A DNA stretch of 64,000 nucleotides from Elgaria multicarinata webbii (GCF_023053635.1 NC_086178.1:33407226-33471225); one strand, 5' to 3'; shown: positions 37,785 through 49,855, counted from the stretch's first letter. Notes: a model not told the origin generated them from the sequence alone. Made by a program: numbers and translations.

Positions 37785-38460
37785 TAGCTGAGAAGACCGG
37801 CCAAGATGGCTGCGGTCTTGTTCTTGACTCTTGGCAAAGAGAGAGGAGCTAAAGAGAACAGCTCTCAAGGACCATCTTGGAAAAAAGTTTGCGAAGCTCT
37901 CTTCCCAAAAAACAACACCTGGGAAGTTATCAGCTCGACCCAAGGCCAACAGAAATTGGTGTTGACTGGTTTCAGCTGAGAGAAAAGTGGCCTAGTGGGA
38001 AGGGCCCCAGCCGAAGAGGAGGGGGGAGCCGGAGGCCCGAATGGGGCATGGGATTGGCTAAAATGGGTCATGGTACCAGCTGGCCCAAAAGGCATAAAGG
38101 AGTGGGCAACGGGGAAGGGGGCATCTTCCCTGGAACTGCATATGAGTAACGATCCCCCCGACGAGTCAGGTTACAGCTCGAATTTAGAAAGTTTTTTTTT
38201 GTGTTTTAGTGCCTGGTTGCTCCAGGGAATGCTTGTTGCCTTTGAGGAGTGATTGGGGTGGTGGTGGTTAATGTTTTAATTGCTGCTGAACTACCTCAAG
38301 CGTCTTCCCTTCACCCACCCTCTTTCCCCCTCCCTCTGCATTCTCTTGTCTGTATGCTAAGTGTGTCTTTGACTGAAGCCCTACATGCTAGTGTTTTTAA
38401 TAAAATCTGCTTCAGTCCTTAGTCTGGGGTTTGTGTGTGTGTGTGTGTGTTCTCTGAAAG
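37785..38460 (+). repeat. Possible LTR-like or processed sequence
   Basis: A GC-richer block starting 'tgtagctgagaagaccgg'. It carries a YY1-like 'ccaagatggctgcgg' near 37800, a 'ggcataaagg' near 38090, and a poly(A) signal 'tttttaataaaatctgc' near 38395, followed by a GT run. The order promoter-like then AATAAA resembles a solitary LTR, but no coding parts or flanking duplication were found. A processed transcript is an alternative. Treated as an old fossil of unknown family. Confidence 0.25.
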
Positions 38461-38644
38461 GCTGGCTAATATGATCCTGGTATGGGGATAGGGAGGTGGG
38501 AGTCTGCAATCAGATGATTAGTCCAGAGCCTACCTTGCAGTGAGGTTGGATGAACCCTAGCCTTCCTTCACAGTAGCAATAGAATTAAAGAACAATAGAA
38601 TATTATTCAACATGAAATGCCCAGCAGAACAGAAAAGACTTTAC

Positions 38645-38880
38645 TGCCAGTCTAAAGAAAAATAAGGAAGAAGCCATTCTCCTTCGGCAGAAAGTTCCAC
38701 AACAGTGGTGCAGCTACTGAAAAGTCTCTGCCTCTAATACCAACCAACCTAGCTTCTCTAGGTGGTGGGACGTATGACAGAGCCTCCAATAATGCTTGCA
38801 AATTATGGGTATGTTCATATGGAAGGAGGCAGTTCTTCACATCCTGGCTCCAAGATCCCACCTCTGATTTCTCCTATGCA
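38645..38880 (-). mobile_element. L2/CR1-like LINE fragment
   Basis: The minus-strand frame reads KNCLLPYEHTHNLQALLEAL, then GRDFSVAAPLLWNFLPKE, equivalent to the LRSSSGVLL..AFSAVTPRLWNELPKE end of the LINE at 2912. Truncated at both sides. Confidence 0.7.
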
Positions 38881-39585
38881 CCCAGGATGCCATCCCAAAC
38901 CCATAGAATTGCTGCCTTAGTCCTGATCCAATCTGCTTTCTGTATCGGGCACAAGACATATTTGCTGTTCAAACATTTTACCAAAAAACCCTTTCTGATA
39001 GAGATTTGTTTCTCTCCCCCCCCCCCCGCCCCAAAACCCACGTATGACATAGCCCATAGAATGGTTTCCATTGGGGAAACAAACATGGGTGCAATCTCCT
39101 CTTGGGGCTGAATCTGCATCAGATCCATCCCAAGCAGCTTCTGCTGTTTCTTTCGGAGGATCCACTGTAGAAGAGTTCACTGAAGGTTGAACGACTGCAC
39201 TCCCAAGGAGGCATGTTCCCACCGGCGGAATATTACCTTGAGAAACTAAAAAGTGCCCAAAGATGCAGTCATGTGCTCCAGAAATAAAATGAAGTCAGTT
39301 TTACATTGATTGTTTTACAGTCACAAGAGGGCAGTACATTTCTTCCTTTCCAGCTTGGTTTCAATAATACTTATAAATATGCAATCATATCTGATATAAC
39401 ATTATTGCTCAGACAGTGTATTTTTGATAGTGTTTCAATGCCTCCAAGTTATTTTGATTGTTCTATCAACTAAATTAGACTTGCTTACTGGCTTTGAATT
39501 TCAGAGCTTGACAACAGTCTCTGACCATTTGCAAATGAAACCTGAAACCAGACTTTTAATGGAGCTGAGTTTTGTCTTACACCAA

Positions 39586-39672
39586 CATTCCCAACCTGGT
39601 GCCCTCCAGTTGTGTTGGACTGCAACTTCAATCATCCCCAGCCATCACATGATGGGAGTTGTAGTCTGCAGC
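39586..39672. repeat. Foldback element, 'ctccagatgttttggact' family, half copy
   Basis: 'cccaacctggtgccctccag' and 'tgatgggagttgtagtctgc'. It abuts the palindromic MITE that starts at 39678. Confidence 0.7.
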
Positions 39673-39677
39673 AAGAA

Positions 39678-39996
39678 TAGGGTGACCATATGAAAAGGAG
39701 GACACGGCTCCTGTATCTTTAACAGTTGTATTGAAAAGGAGATTTCTACAGGTGTCATTTGTATATATGAGGAACCTAGGGAAATTTCCTCCTCATCACA
39801 ACACTTAAAGCTGCAAGTGCCCTGCCCTCTTTAAATCAGGTCACTCTAGTATAGCTCCTGCACCTTTAACTGTTGTGATGAAGAGGGAATTTCACCAGGT
39901 TCTCCCTATATACAAATGACACCTGCTGAAATTCCCTTTTCTATGCAACTGTTAAAGGTACAGGAGCCCTGTCCTCCTTTTCATATGGTCACTCTA
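39678..39996. mobile_element. Palindromic hAT-like MITE, copy A
   Basis: Starts TAGGGTGACCATATGAAAAG and ends with its inverse (CTTTTCATATGGTCACTCTA); the inverted pairing extends over most of the 319 bp. An exact 8-bp duplication AGCAAGAA flanks it (39670-39677 and 39997-40004), which points to the hAT superfamily. No transposase is present. Confidence 0.88.
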
Positions 39997-40009
39997 AGCA
40001 AGAACAAAT

Positions 40010-40940
40010 GCTAGACAGTTAATTGATGGGAAATGGACGCAGGATATATACATGCAAAGAAAGTTAGCACTTTCTTCCAGCTAATCAAGCTTTCATAGCT
40101 GGGGGGTCTATTGCCCCCCACCCCACACAATAGATGGAAACCATCCCTTTGAGCCAAAGCACATTCTCCAGGCCAGTTGTGCAGTTCTTCCTGAAGTGAA
40201 GCGGAAGCATGAAGGTTGCACGTTGGATACTATAGGCTTCCCTGTGAGCTGCTTGCCTCTCTCTCAGGTGCTGACAGGCTGCATCTGTCCCCACTCTCAT
40301 AAGGAGCAGGGTGGGGTGGGGTCCCTCTCTCAGGTTCTAAGCTTGGAAAAATAATTGGCCTGGTTAGGAGTGAAACCCTCCCAGCTCATCCAGAGATAAG
40401 ACTTGATGAGAAAAGGCTGACATAACTATGAGAGGCCCATCCTGGGAATGAGGCCTGCTCTTGTCAGCTAAAGCCTGATAAAATCTACTCACTGTGTTAG
40501 GCTACACAAGTCTCTTAGCAGCATTTTGAAACTCTGTGAAGTCCATATTTCTGCTCACTAACAAACTCGTTACAGAACCCCATTGAACACACTGGGACTT
40601 ACAATGCAATACTATGCATTTTTTATTCTAAAGTACATCAATTATTTACCTGAGAGTAAATGTTTTGGACTTTTTATCAAGATCCAGTTCAAGGTGTCCT
40701 CGAGAGTCACAGCAAACTGCTTGCTAGGTATTTTTCTTCTCAGAGGGCAGGCTGCATTATACATTCCACTGCTGAGTATATAATGTATCCCTTTTAGCTT
40801 CCACTAAACAAACCCTCTTTTACCAGAGTAATGGTGAAAAGCAATGGACTTTTGCTCCTTGTTTCCCTGTTTGAGCAATTGTGAAAATGGTGACTATCAT
40901 GTGAGGGATAGAAAAATGAAACTTGCCAATATTGTAATGC
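40010..40940. other. Intergenic, no recognised feature
   Basis: No exon or repeat family recognised. 40590-40660 resembles a worn 90-bp palindromic repeat ('cactgggacttacaatgcaa'). Confidence 0.4.
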
Positions 40941-40949
40941 CTTTAGAAA

Positions 40950-41725
40950 TCACTGCATGACTGAACTTGGAATACTGTGTACTGTTCTGGTTGCTCCATC
41001 TTATAAAGGTACAGAAAAGGGGCGGGAATTACTTCCCTACGAGAAAAGCTTACAATGTTTGGGGCTATTTGTGCAGAGTAAGGTGGGATGGCAGTAACAT
41101 GATGGGAGTGTATAAAATTATGAACAGTATGGTAGAGGGAAGTTTTGCTCCCTCATCAGGCTATTTGAGGAGAGGAGGAGGAGGAGGGCCTACCAAAATA
41201 CATCCACACCCACAACAGTCATACTTAAAACATGTTCAATAGTCAGGAAATTTCTGAATCAGTAAAAGACAGCATGACTTGGCAAAGCCCATCATGTTCA
41301 TCTAGAAAAACTAACACAAGTGAGAAGAGAGAAAATAATAATAATAATTAATAAAACAACAAAAAATCAGGCATACATTCCAGATATACAAAAGAAGGTG
41401 CTTCTTCATACAGTGCTTAACTGCTTTTTGGAATTCTCTGCTCCACAACGTAGCGATGGCCCTAACCTAGATGACTTTAGACAAATTCATTGAGGATTGG
41501 TCTATCCATGTCTATTGGTCATGATAGCTAAATAGAAACTCCCATGTTCAGAGGTGATATGCCATTGAATTCCAGTTACAGGGGTGGTGGCAACTACAGA
41601 AGAAGGCTCATTCTTCCATGCCCTGTTTATGGGCTTCCAGGAGACCCCTGGTTGGCCACTGTGGGAAATAGGGTCTTAATGGATGTTTGGTTCATCTGGC
41701 AGGACTGTTATGTCCTTACTCTATG
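40950..41725 (+). mobile_element. CR1-like LINE, 3' fragment
   Basis: The frame from 40967 gives MEYCVLFWLLHLIKVQKRG, then RVRWDGSNMMGVYKIMNSM, matching the LEYCVQFW...R.GDLI.VYKIM region near the end of CR1 ORF2. 41390-41500 continues it ('gtgcttcttcatacagtg', then 'gcgatggcc'). The 3' end near 41640-41725 is shared with 18830-18930. Broken, with a (AAT) run at 41335-41352. Confidence 0.75.
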
Positions 41726-41729
41726 ATGA

Positions 41730-43410
41730 ACCCCTTTATTCTAAACAGAGTAAGAGCATCTATATTTCATCACCCCCACTGGGAATTCATCAGTAAGCAA
41801 AATATTATCCTTTCCCTTCCCAATATGCATCTAAACATTAAGCTCTCTTTTCCAACAAGCTGCAATGCTGTAGCTTGTTGAAACCGGACAGCTCTTTTGA
41901 CGTGTAAGCGCAAGCAAACCCTTGTAAAGAAGAGGATCTATCAGAGCAGAGAAAGTTGGCTGCCTCCCAGATCCATAGCACACTGTTCTTTAAAGTTTCT
42001 TCCTCTTGTCCAAATTTGTTGTAATACATGTTCACCACTCCATGACTAACTTGCATTTGGGTAACAGCCACTTCTGAACACCCACACCCACATCACTATT
42101 TAACAGGAGAATATGTGTATTGTAAGCAAGGGCAGGGCATGCATTTGCCTTGTACTGAAAAACTCAATCCAGGTGGGCACAGGAAATAATTTTATACTAG
42201 TTCAGATAGTGCAGAACATACCATTGCACAGGGCTGAAATCAATGGTAGGCATGGCTGAGCACCTGTTGAGGGCCCCAGCCCCAGCAGGGCCCCACTGAC
42301 AAGAACCCCCTGGAGTTGTTCCTCCTGTTCACCAATGATTATTCACTTGCTTCTTGCTCTTGCTGACTCTACAGAGGTGGTGAAAAGGAGGAGCAATAGA
42401 TGCCACTGCCTAGTTGCTCAATGGCTCTCTTGCCTGTCAAGTAAGCAAGTAGTAGCAACGATGAGAAAGAAAAGAGGATAAGGAGCAATAGCAGCTGGTG
42501 AGAGTGGTGATGAACAGACAGACTTATAGAGGGAGGAGGCCCATTGAGGGCATCTTCCCCAATGGCCTTCAAAAGCCTGGACCCTAGCATTGCTTTTGCC
42601 ATAGGATCCAAACAACCACCTTCTATTCCTGGGTACCCTTTACCCTTCAGTTTATCAGTGAAAGATAAGAGTAAATATTCCCTCAGAAATATCTAAAATA
42701 GGAATTTCATGTCAGCAAGGTCGCTGTAGCTCCCAATGAGGATTGTTATCAGTTTTATTATCCCTTATCTGCTTGGATAAAATGGGAGAAATCTGCTGCA
42801 TTAGACGTGGCTTAACCATGATAAAGGACTGCCAAGTGTTCGTATTAGGAAACTGGCACTCATATTTACAGAGCTCATATTTTCTGTTTGGAATGGGAGT
42901 GCTCAGCATATGGCTGTGGGTCAGAATTTATGGCTTATGGAATCTTCTAACGCAACCTGTCAGCTGACAGAGTGCACTGTTGACTGCTGCCCTCTCTTTT
43001 GCCTCAATTGTGGGGAATGAAGGCGGGCATTGTGCCTTTGCCCTCACTTCCCAACATGATCTAGGAGGGTTCCTATGCAGTGGTGTAGTGGTAATCTTGA
43101 AGTGCAGGTGCTCATCATTGCAGTCTCCATAGCCACACCCCCAAGGAGAATCTGAAAATTCAGGCAGCTGTGTTGATCCATATCAACAAACTAGTTCTAG
43201 CAATTTTATCTCCACCAGGAGCAGGTCTTTTGTAAAGCAAATGGATCTTCATGGCCTATTCAAGACCAAGCCGCCCCCACCCCCAAAAAATATTTTGCAT
43301 TACAACAGGGAACAGTATTGTTGCTGGGAAAATTCATTTCCTGCCAGCTACTGTGAGAATTGCAACTATGCTCAGAGGGAACAGGGAATTCTGAGATGGG
43401 TGGCAAAGGA
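41730..43410. other. Intergenic, no recognised feature
   Basis: No exon, RNA gene or recognised repeat. Reading frames here are short and unlike known proteins. Confidence 0.4.
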
Positions 43411-43417
43411 CATCAGC

Positions 43418-43738
43418 TAGGGTGACCATATGAAAAGGAGGACAGGGCTCCTATATCTTTAACAGTTGTACTGAAAAGGAAATTTCAGCAGGTGTCATTT
43501 GTATATATGGGGAACCTGGTGAAATTTCCTCTTCATCACAATAGTTAAAGCTGCAGGTGCCCTGCCCCTCTTTTAAATCTGGTCACTCTAGTATAGCTCC
43601 TGCACCTTTAACTGTTGTGATGAAGAGGGAATTTCACCAGGTTCTCCATATATACAAATGACACCTGCTGAAATTCCCTTTTCTATGCAACTGTTAAAGA
43701 TACAGGAGCCCTGTCCTCCTTTTCATATGGTCACCCTA
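43418..43738. mobile_element. Palindromic hAT-like MITE, copy B
   Basis: Full-length 321-bp copy: TAGGGTGACCATATG to CATATGGTCACCCTA. The flanks (ACATCAGC and CAGCAGCC) do not give a clear 8-bp duplication. Confidence 0.88.
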
Positions 43739-43898
43739 CAGCAGCCCTGTGAACTCCAGCTCCACGACACCGCTGTTCCTGCAGCTTCAAGAGTGGAAGA
43801 TTCCACCAGCAGTGGCTCATCCTGTTACACCGTTTCAAAGATGGGAGTGGCTTCCCAAGAAGGAACTTTTCTTTCTGATTCCTGTGCATCTCTTTTCC

Positions 43899-44022
43899 AA
43901 CCTGGTGCACTCCAGATTTAGGGACAGCAACTCCCAACATTCCTGACCCTTGGCCTTATTGGCTGAGGCTGATGGGAGTTGAAGTCCAAAACATTTGGAT
44001 GGCGCCAGGTGGGGAAAGACTG
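43899..44022. repeat. Foldback element, 'ctccagatgttttggact' family
   Basis: 'caacctggtgcactccagat' to 'atggcgccaggtggggaaag', with inner 'acagcaactcccaacattcc' / 'gatgggagttgaagtccaaa'. Confidence 0.75.
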
Positions 44023-44156
44023 CTTTAGAACATAATCTGTACCCCACAGATTGCAACTGGTTTAATAGTAACTCCCTCTTCCAAGGGAATCTGGGGAACT
44101 GCATTACTTATTTGCATTTAAACAGAATCATTAATGTGTATATAATTTGATTTCAA

Positions 44157-44290
44157 GGGTGGGCAACTTGTGGCCCTCCAGTTGGTTTGGCCTACAACTC
44201 CCATCAGTCTGTGCTTGGTAGGGCTGATGGGAGTTGTAGGCCAAAAATCTGGAGGGCCACAAAATCTGGAGGGCCACAAGTTGTTCACCG
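44157..44290. repeat. Foldback element with duplicated arm
   Basis: 'gggcaacttgtggccctcca' pairs with 'ggagggccacaagttgttca'. The right arm contains a tandem duplication, 'aaatctggagggccacaa' twice in direct succession. Confidence 0.75.
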
Positions 44291-44299
44291 CTGCTTTGT

Positions 44300-45935
44300 A
44301 AAATTAAAGAAGTAAGATGCTTAACCTTAGGAGCTTAGTGTCTAGAATTCAAAATAGGGGAGATGACAGAGGGAGAGGAGGCCAAAAGAGGTATTTATTT
44401 GTTTCTGATGCTATGATTCTATGGTCACGTTGCACGTAATGCTAAGCAACCCTGTGAATAATTCACCAGGGGTTATGTCAGAGGAAAGGCTATAAACAAA
44501 CAAGGTGGGTTTTGGTGAGCTATGGGAAAGAAGGGAGGGAGGGAGGCATGGAGGTGATCTGGGAAGATGTTTCTGAGTGAAAGGGTTCTATGCAGGGTGC
44601 TGGAAATCTCCAACAGAGAATTCTCAGGACCTTCATCAAATTACAATTCCCTATTTTTTGTGGAGGAGACAATGACAATTAAACAGATGTAAACACAATA
44701 CAATTGTGCAGTGTGATATACCCTTAAAAGTATAGGACCTTTCTGAAGGTCTTAACATGGCAACCCAAACCGCTGGTGTCGTGGAACTTCTGGTTATCCA
44801 AATGTCTTGGGATGTTTGCCAGTCCACTGACAGAGATAAATATGTTTGCATTCAAGTTTATTATCAGCTAGGCAATCTTCTATGGGCAGCAAAACTGTGG
44901 AGTCTAGAACAGCTAGTTGAGGTGAGCAAGCTGAACTAATGTTGAGGGTGTGCCTGGGCTAGTGACAGGGCTGGCCAACTCATTTTCCTTGGTAGGCATG
45001 GTATGGTGGCTGCAGCAGAGGAAATGTTGGCTGTAATATTCTTGGTTTTGATGTATGTTTAGGAGTGAGGATCTGGATGAAGGTATTTTAGCATCTGATG
45101 CAGAGCTAAACTAGATGTGATGTAGGCTCCCTTTGTCACTGCACAGCAAGGAAAATCTCTTATCTCTGATCAGTGGCTGCTCGGAGATAAGAGCTTTTCC
45201 CTGCCAGGAGAGGGAGTGGGACCTGGGGGGGAAAACCTGGTGGATGGGGAATCCCCCATGGGCTGTTCCTGCCATCATTCCCCTCAGTTAAAAGCAGAGG
45301 CACCCCTGTGCTATTTCCTCAGTGGAAATCATCTCCCAAAGCTGCTGTTAACCATGGAGGGAAAAGACAAGAACAAAATGGGTAGCTTGTTCCTCCTCCC
45401 TGCAACCAACTGAAACTTGTGTGAGATTTCAATTAGGAAAAGTGCACAGAGGAAGGATGAACCCACCTCTTAACTCGAGCTCCATGGTCCTGATCCAAAT
45501 CCCCTGCAGCTGCTGTTAACCAAAACCAGATACTGGTAGATCCATGGACAGATCTCCCATATCAGGCCCCCAGTCACTGGATTTAACTAGTATGGGTCAA
45601 GCGAGGGGGGCTTGAGTCCTAGTAACTGGAAATATGACAGGATGCTAGAACAGCAACATATTGGGATTTGTTTTACAACTGAGATCTGTAACTAAATGTT
45701 ACAGCACAGAGTGCTGCATTTCAGGACTTGAGACACTCTATTCCATACTATCTGTCCACTAGTTTTCTGTCCCCTCACTCCCAACTCCACTCCAAATCGG
45801 TCATCATTCCATTCCCACTGAGGCGGCTCATTACTGATTGGGCTGGTATTCTCCCCACCCCAAGGGTCTTTTTTTCCTAAAGATTTTTTTTTTTGCACTA
45901 CTGCAAATCTCAGGGTATCCCCCCACTCACCACCA
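44300..45935. other. Intergenic, no recognised feature
   Basis: No gene or repeat family recognised. 45105-45235 has inverted words ('aatctcttatctctgatc' / 'gagataagagcttttccc') that may be a small foldback. Confidence 0.4.
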
Positions 45936-45938
45936 AAG

Positions 45939-45939
45939 C

Positions 45940-45994
<55 letters not shown>

Positions 45995-46470
45995 TTTATT
46001 TGTTACCCGCCTCTCCCTTTGGATCAAGGCAGGCTACAACACAAATGCAAACACCATAAAATACACATAATTAAAATATTCAAAACTAATACATTATTAA
46101 AAGCAGCACATTATTAAAAGGCATCTTAAAATTCAACTGAGTCTGCCTGCTGGAAGAGATCAGTATTTATAGCTTCCTTAAAATCCAGAAAACTGTTAAG
46201 TTGATGAATCTCTCTCGGCAGGTCATTCCATAATCTGGGAGCGGCAGAGTTGTCAGCCTTGTTTTTATTGACTAGAGTAAATTCTTCCCAGAGGACCTGA
46301 GTATGCGGGGCGGATTGTATGGCAGAAGGCGATCCCGCAGGTAGCCTGGACCCAAACCATGTAGGGCTTTAAAGGTGATAACCAACACTTTATACTTTGC
46401 CCAGAAACTAATTGGCAGTGAGTGAAGAGATTTTAAAACTGTTATGTTCCTCTTCTGTGTGGGTAGTGCA
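45939..46470 (-). mobile_element. L2/CR1-like LINE, 3' fragment with (AAT)n tail
   Basis: The minus-strand frame 46619-46272 includes KYKVLVITFKALHGLGPGYL and RDRLLPYNPPRILRSSG, the conserved ORF2 C-terminus. It ends in 'tgttacccgcctctcccttt' and a run of about 18 AAT units (45939-45992). The fragment at 50284 has the same tail. Confidence 0.85.
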
Positions 46471-46679
46471 GTTTTGACCACATAAGGACCAGCACTTGAG
46501 ATCACTATCAGTTTGATTTCCAAACATTCATACATGTGATTGCTCATTGAATATAACCTAACTGTGAAAATCTCACACAAAGGATGGTATTTAAAAGTGA
46601 ACAGAAGACATGTTGCCATGGTAGATCTGGAGGCTGAAGATCACAATCCCATGGGACATATTTCTAAGTAAATGTGTCT

Positions 46680-47200
46680 GCAACTGTCCCCAACCTGGGC
46701 TGCAACTCCCATAATTCCCAACCAGCACAGGCATGCACAGCACATTTCATTAGGATGTACAACCCAGGGATTATTTTTTTAAAAGGTGAACATTTATTGA
46801 ATACTTAATCATAAAGGACATTATTTTTATTCATTTATTAAACACCATAGACACTGATGACCTACTGCTTGTTCAGATTACCTGACCAGGGGAGGGGCAT
46901 TGCAGGTGAGGGGGGAGGGAAGGAGGAGATACTCGTCAAGCCCCAGCATAGGTGGGGCTTTGTGGTGACACTGTCTGGAGGAGGGTCTTATGAGGAGATA
47001 CTAGCCTTCAGGGGCACTCTTCCTGGCTTCTTTGAAATATGGCTTCCGGCAGAGAGACATTATTGCTTGAGACATTAGGGTGTGCCTGGGCACACCCTGC
47101 ACACCCCTTGCACACACCTATGCCAATCAGCTGGTTGGGAATTACGGGAATTGCAGTTGAACACTTCTGGAACACACCAGATGGGGAAGGCTGGTGCCCA
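46680..47200. repeat. Two partial foldback copies
   Basis: 46682-46738 ('aacctgggctgcaactccca') and 47122-47195 ('gggaattgcagttgaacac', 'gatggggaaggctggt') are half copies of the 'ctccagatgttttggact' family. Confidence 0.5.
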
Positions 47201-47980
47201 GGAATAGCATTTATGGGCATTCACAAGGATTCAAACTCAAACATCGGTCTCTGTCAGCAAAAGAATCCCTGGGCATAACATATCTAGCACATAACAAGCA
47301 TATACAAAAAGGGAAAACAAAACACTTTTAATGGCTTACAGAACTTTTTCTCAGTACAATGCTCTTGATATTAGTATATACAAAGATATCTTTGGGAAAA
47401 TGGCACAGGCGTGTGGACTTGTAGCTCCAGGCACATAAAATAAAACAAGGACAATAATGAAATGGCAGCTGAAGTTGCATTAGCTGGTGTGCTCAGAAAC
47501 CATGAGACCTGATGCTTGACCACCAGGATTGCCAACGTTTTTCCTCTGGCCTTGCTCCTGAGCCTTGAAAGGCAAAGAAATTAATCTGCTGATGGTTCCC
47601 CCCAACCCCGTCATGAGCAGGGCCAGAACAGGCCAATAACTCTCATAAGTTCAAAGCAATTCAAAGAAACTTCTGTGCTTTTAATAGATATGTGTACCAG
47701 GTGGGGCTTCTCATCTCCTGGTTGCCAGGCAAAGCTGTCTCAGCTAACCCTCTCTTGACATGTAGCAATCAAAAGCACAGAAGACTCCTTTGGCTTAAGG
47801 GAATGTAAATCTTGGTGCTCTTTCTGAATATGCAAAGATGGACTGGGCTAGTCCCTCAGCCAGGTCCCTCAGTCCATTCAGGAAGGCCAGAATTCTGGAA
47901 TCATAAGGACTGTCCTCTTGCCACTTGACAACCAAGACCCAGCACAGGTCATATTTATAGGCCAGTCCACATGACACAAC
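47200..47980. other. Intergenic, no recognised feature
   Basis: No exon or repeat family recognised. Confidence 0.4.
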
Positions 47981-47984
47981 TGCC

Positions 47985-48205
47985 CATTGTTTATTTGAGG
48001 GTTAAACAACTCTTGCATAATCCCAAAACAGGCCGTGGGTTATGCGAGGATTGTGTAACGCTCAAATACCCCATTAGCTGGGTTCACACGACCAGCCGCA
48101 GCAACTCCTGGACAGGGCTTGCATATTCATAATGGCAGCTGGAATGCACTGCGGCTCCTCAAGGGAAAATTAACCCACAATGGGCTATCGTGTTGTGTTA
48201 ACCAG
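47985..48205. repeat. Foldback repeat related to 23105
   Basis: Left 'catgacacaactgcccattg' and right 'aatgggctatcgtgttgtgt' are inverted copies. Confidence 0.65.
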
Positions 48206-48258
48206 GTCAATGTGTGGTGCTGATGGGTATGCATATTCACAGCCTAAAGCAGCCTTAT

Positions 48259-48362
48259 GTGACCTGGTGCCCTTCAGATGTATTGAACTACAACTCCCAT
48301 CATCCCCAGCCAGCATGGAGTTGTAATCTGACAATATCTGGCAGGCACAAGGTTGAGGATAA
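48259..48362. repeat. Foldback element, 'ctccagatgttttggact' family, worn
   Basis: 'cctggtgcccttcagatgta' to 'tctggcaggcacaaggttga'. Confidence 0.65.
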
Positions 48363-49090
48363 CTGCCCTAAAGAAATGCCCCCAGCCTCAGGACAGATCC
48401 TTCGAAGCGGCTGCCATTTCACGGCCACTTGAGGGCTCCACTGGAAGTACAGTAAGAAACAGAAATCAATAGACAGAGCTTTTTTCTTTTTCTTTTACCC
48501 ACCATAGAGATGGAGTGATGGGGGGGGGGGGAGAGACAGACCGTTTTATTTCTGCCTATGTGCATACCTGGCAACCCTAATTATTCCACTGCTGTAAAAG
48601 TGATCTATAATATCAACAGGTTGCCCAATAGCAGCCTAGAAGGAGAGAGGTGTCAGGCAGGGAGTGAGTGGATCCTAGTCGAGAAATAAACATGGTAAAA
48701 GAACAGAAAGGGGTTTAACTTCCTAAGAATATGTGGGGCAGGGCAAATTCAGCTGCATTCACCCTGCTGGGTTTGGTATCCCCACCCCCATAACAGTACA
48801 GAATTTCCTGCTCTCAGTTCCTGCACAATTTCCAGCTCTTTCCCCAAAGGTTTGTTTCAGAAAAAAAAAAAGTATTATACAAAAAAATACAGCTCAAATC
48901 GCTGCTAAATTCATTGGGAGATGTGAAATGTCAACAGGAGTCAAAAGGAAGTAAAAGGCAATCAGGACTCCTTTGAATCAATGAGGAAAGGCCCTTCATC
49001 TTAGATCTGGTAAAGCCGCTTAGGCCATGATATTGAGAGGAAAGTCTATTTCTATGTTGTAAGTGGTGATTTCTGCAGCCTTCAAATGCT

Positions 49091-49108
49091 TTAAACCGCT
49101 CCGTTTCC
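49091..49108 (-). CDS. TM4SF4: TM4SF4 exon 5: last five residues and stop
   Basis: After the pyrimidine-rich acceptor (cctcttttattttag) the codons read G-N-G-A-V-stop. Human TM4SF4 ends in GGDGPV. The exon joins exon 4 in phase 0 and gives a protein of 200 residues, against 202 in human. The 3' UTR runs leftwards; AATAAA signals on this strand lie at 48545-48550 and, less likely, 46793-46798. Confidence 0.88.
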   Translation of the reverse strand, partial: GNGAV

Positions 49109-49217
49109 CTAAAATAAAAGAGGAAAATAAAAATAAAAATGAACACTCATATATTGATTGACAGTCTTAAAAATCGTGATGTTTTGTTGAGATTTATTTG
49201 AAAAATCCAGGAGGAAG

Positions 49218-49436
49218 CAGTGGAGGCTGGTGGCTTCTATGTCAGTAGAGCGGTGAATCCACTGTGGGTTTCAGTCAGAACCAGTCAGACCTCTAAAGGA
49301 GCTATCCAAGGTACTGAACCCAGTTTGTGGATAGGGTTCACCACCTTGGATAGCTCCTTTAGAGGTCTGACTGGTTTTGATTGAAACTAAAACAGATTCA
49401 CCACCCCACTGACATAGGAGCTACCAGCCTCGACTG
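49218..49436. mobile_element. hAT-type MITE with perfect 8-bp target duplication
   Basis: 219-bp palindrome from CAGTGGAGGCTGGTGGCTTC to CTACCAGCCTCGACTG. The inner arms ('tctaaaggagctatccaagg' and 'ccttggatagctcctttaga') are exact inverses. GGAGGAAG occurs on both sides (49210-49217 and 49437-49444). The CAGTGG terminus and 8-bp duplication are hAT hallmarks. Lies in TM4SF4 intron 4. Confidence 0.93.
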
Positions 49437-49720
49437 GGAGGAAGCTATCAAGAGAGCTTTAATTTGGAGGGGGTGCTGTTTAATATCTAAAGCCAAGATA
49501 TCTCAGCCAGCCTCCATCTATGCTCCTACACCGTTAAGTCCTTTATTCCTAGGAAGAATGAGGTGGCCAAATCACACATCGCCAAAAAAGAAGCCAAAAG
49601 GGACACTATAACATTTGACTATATACAGAGGCAAATTTAGAAATAATAACCTGTGGGCTCAGTCTAACTGTTGATGGGCAGCTTCAAGGCCCCCACTGCT
49701 CTGTCTTCTGATGGTTATTT

Positions 49721-49855
49721 AGGGACACCATATAGATAGGAGGACAGGACTCCTGCATCTTTAACGGTTGTGTAGAAAAGGGAATTTCAGCAGGTGTCAT
49801 TTATATGCATGCAGAACCTGGTGAAATCCCCTCTCCCTTCCATATGGTCACCCTA
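49721..49855. mobile_element. Palindromic hAT-like MITE, copy C, internally deleted
   Basis: Only about 135 bp: left half (AGGGACACCATAT) and the far end (CATATGGTCACCCTA) remain. The flanks share GTTATTT (49714-49720 and 49857-49863), consistent with a target duplication. Confidence 0.75.

Noticed and set aside
45893-46117. A frame with poly-Asn, and poly-Ile on the other strand
   Set aside because: Produced by the (AAT)n microsatellite at the LINE tail.
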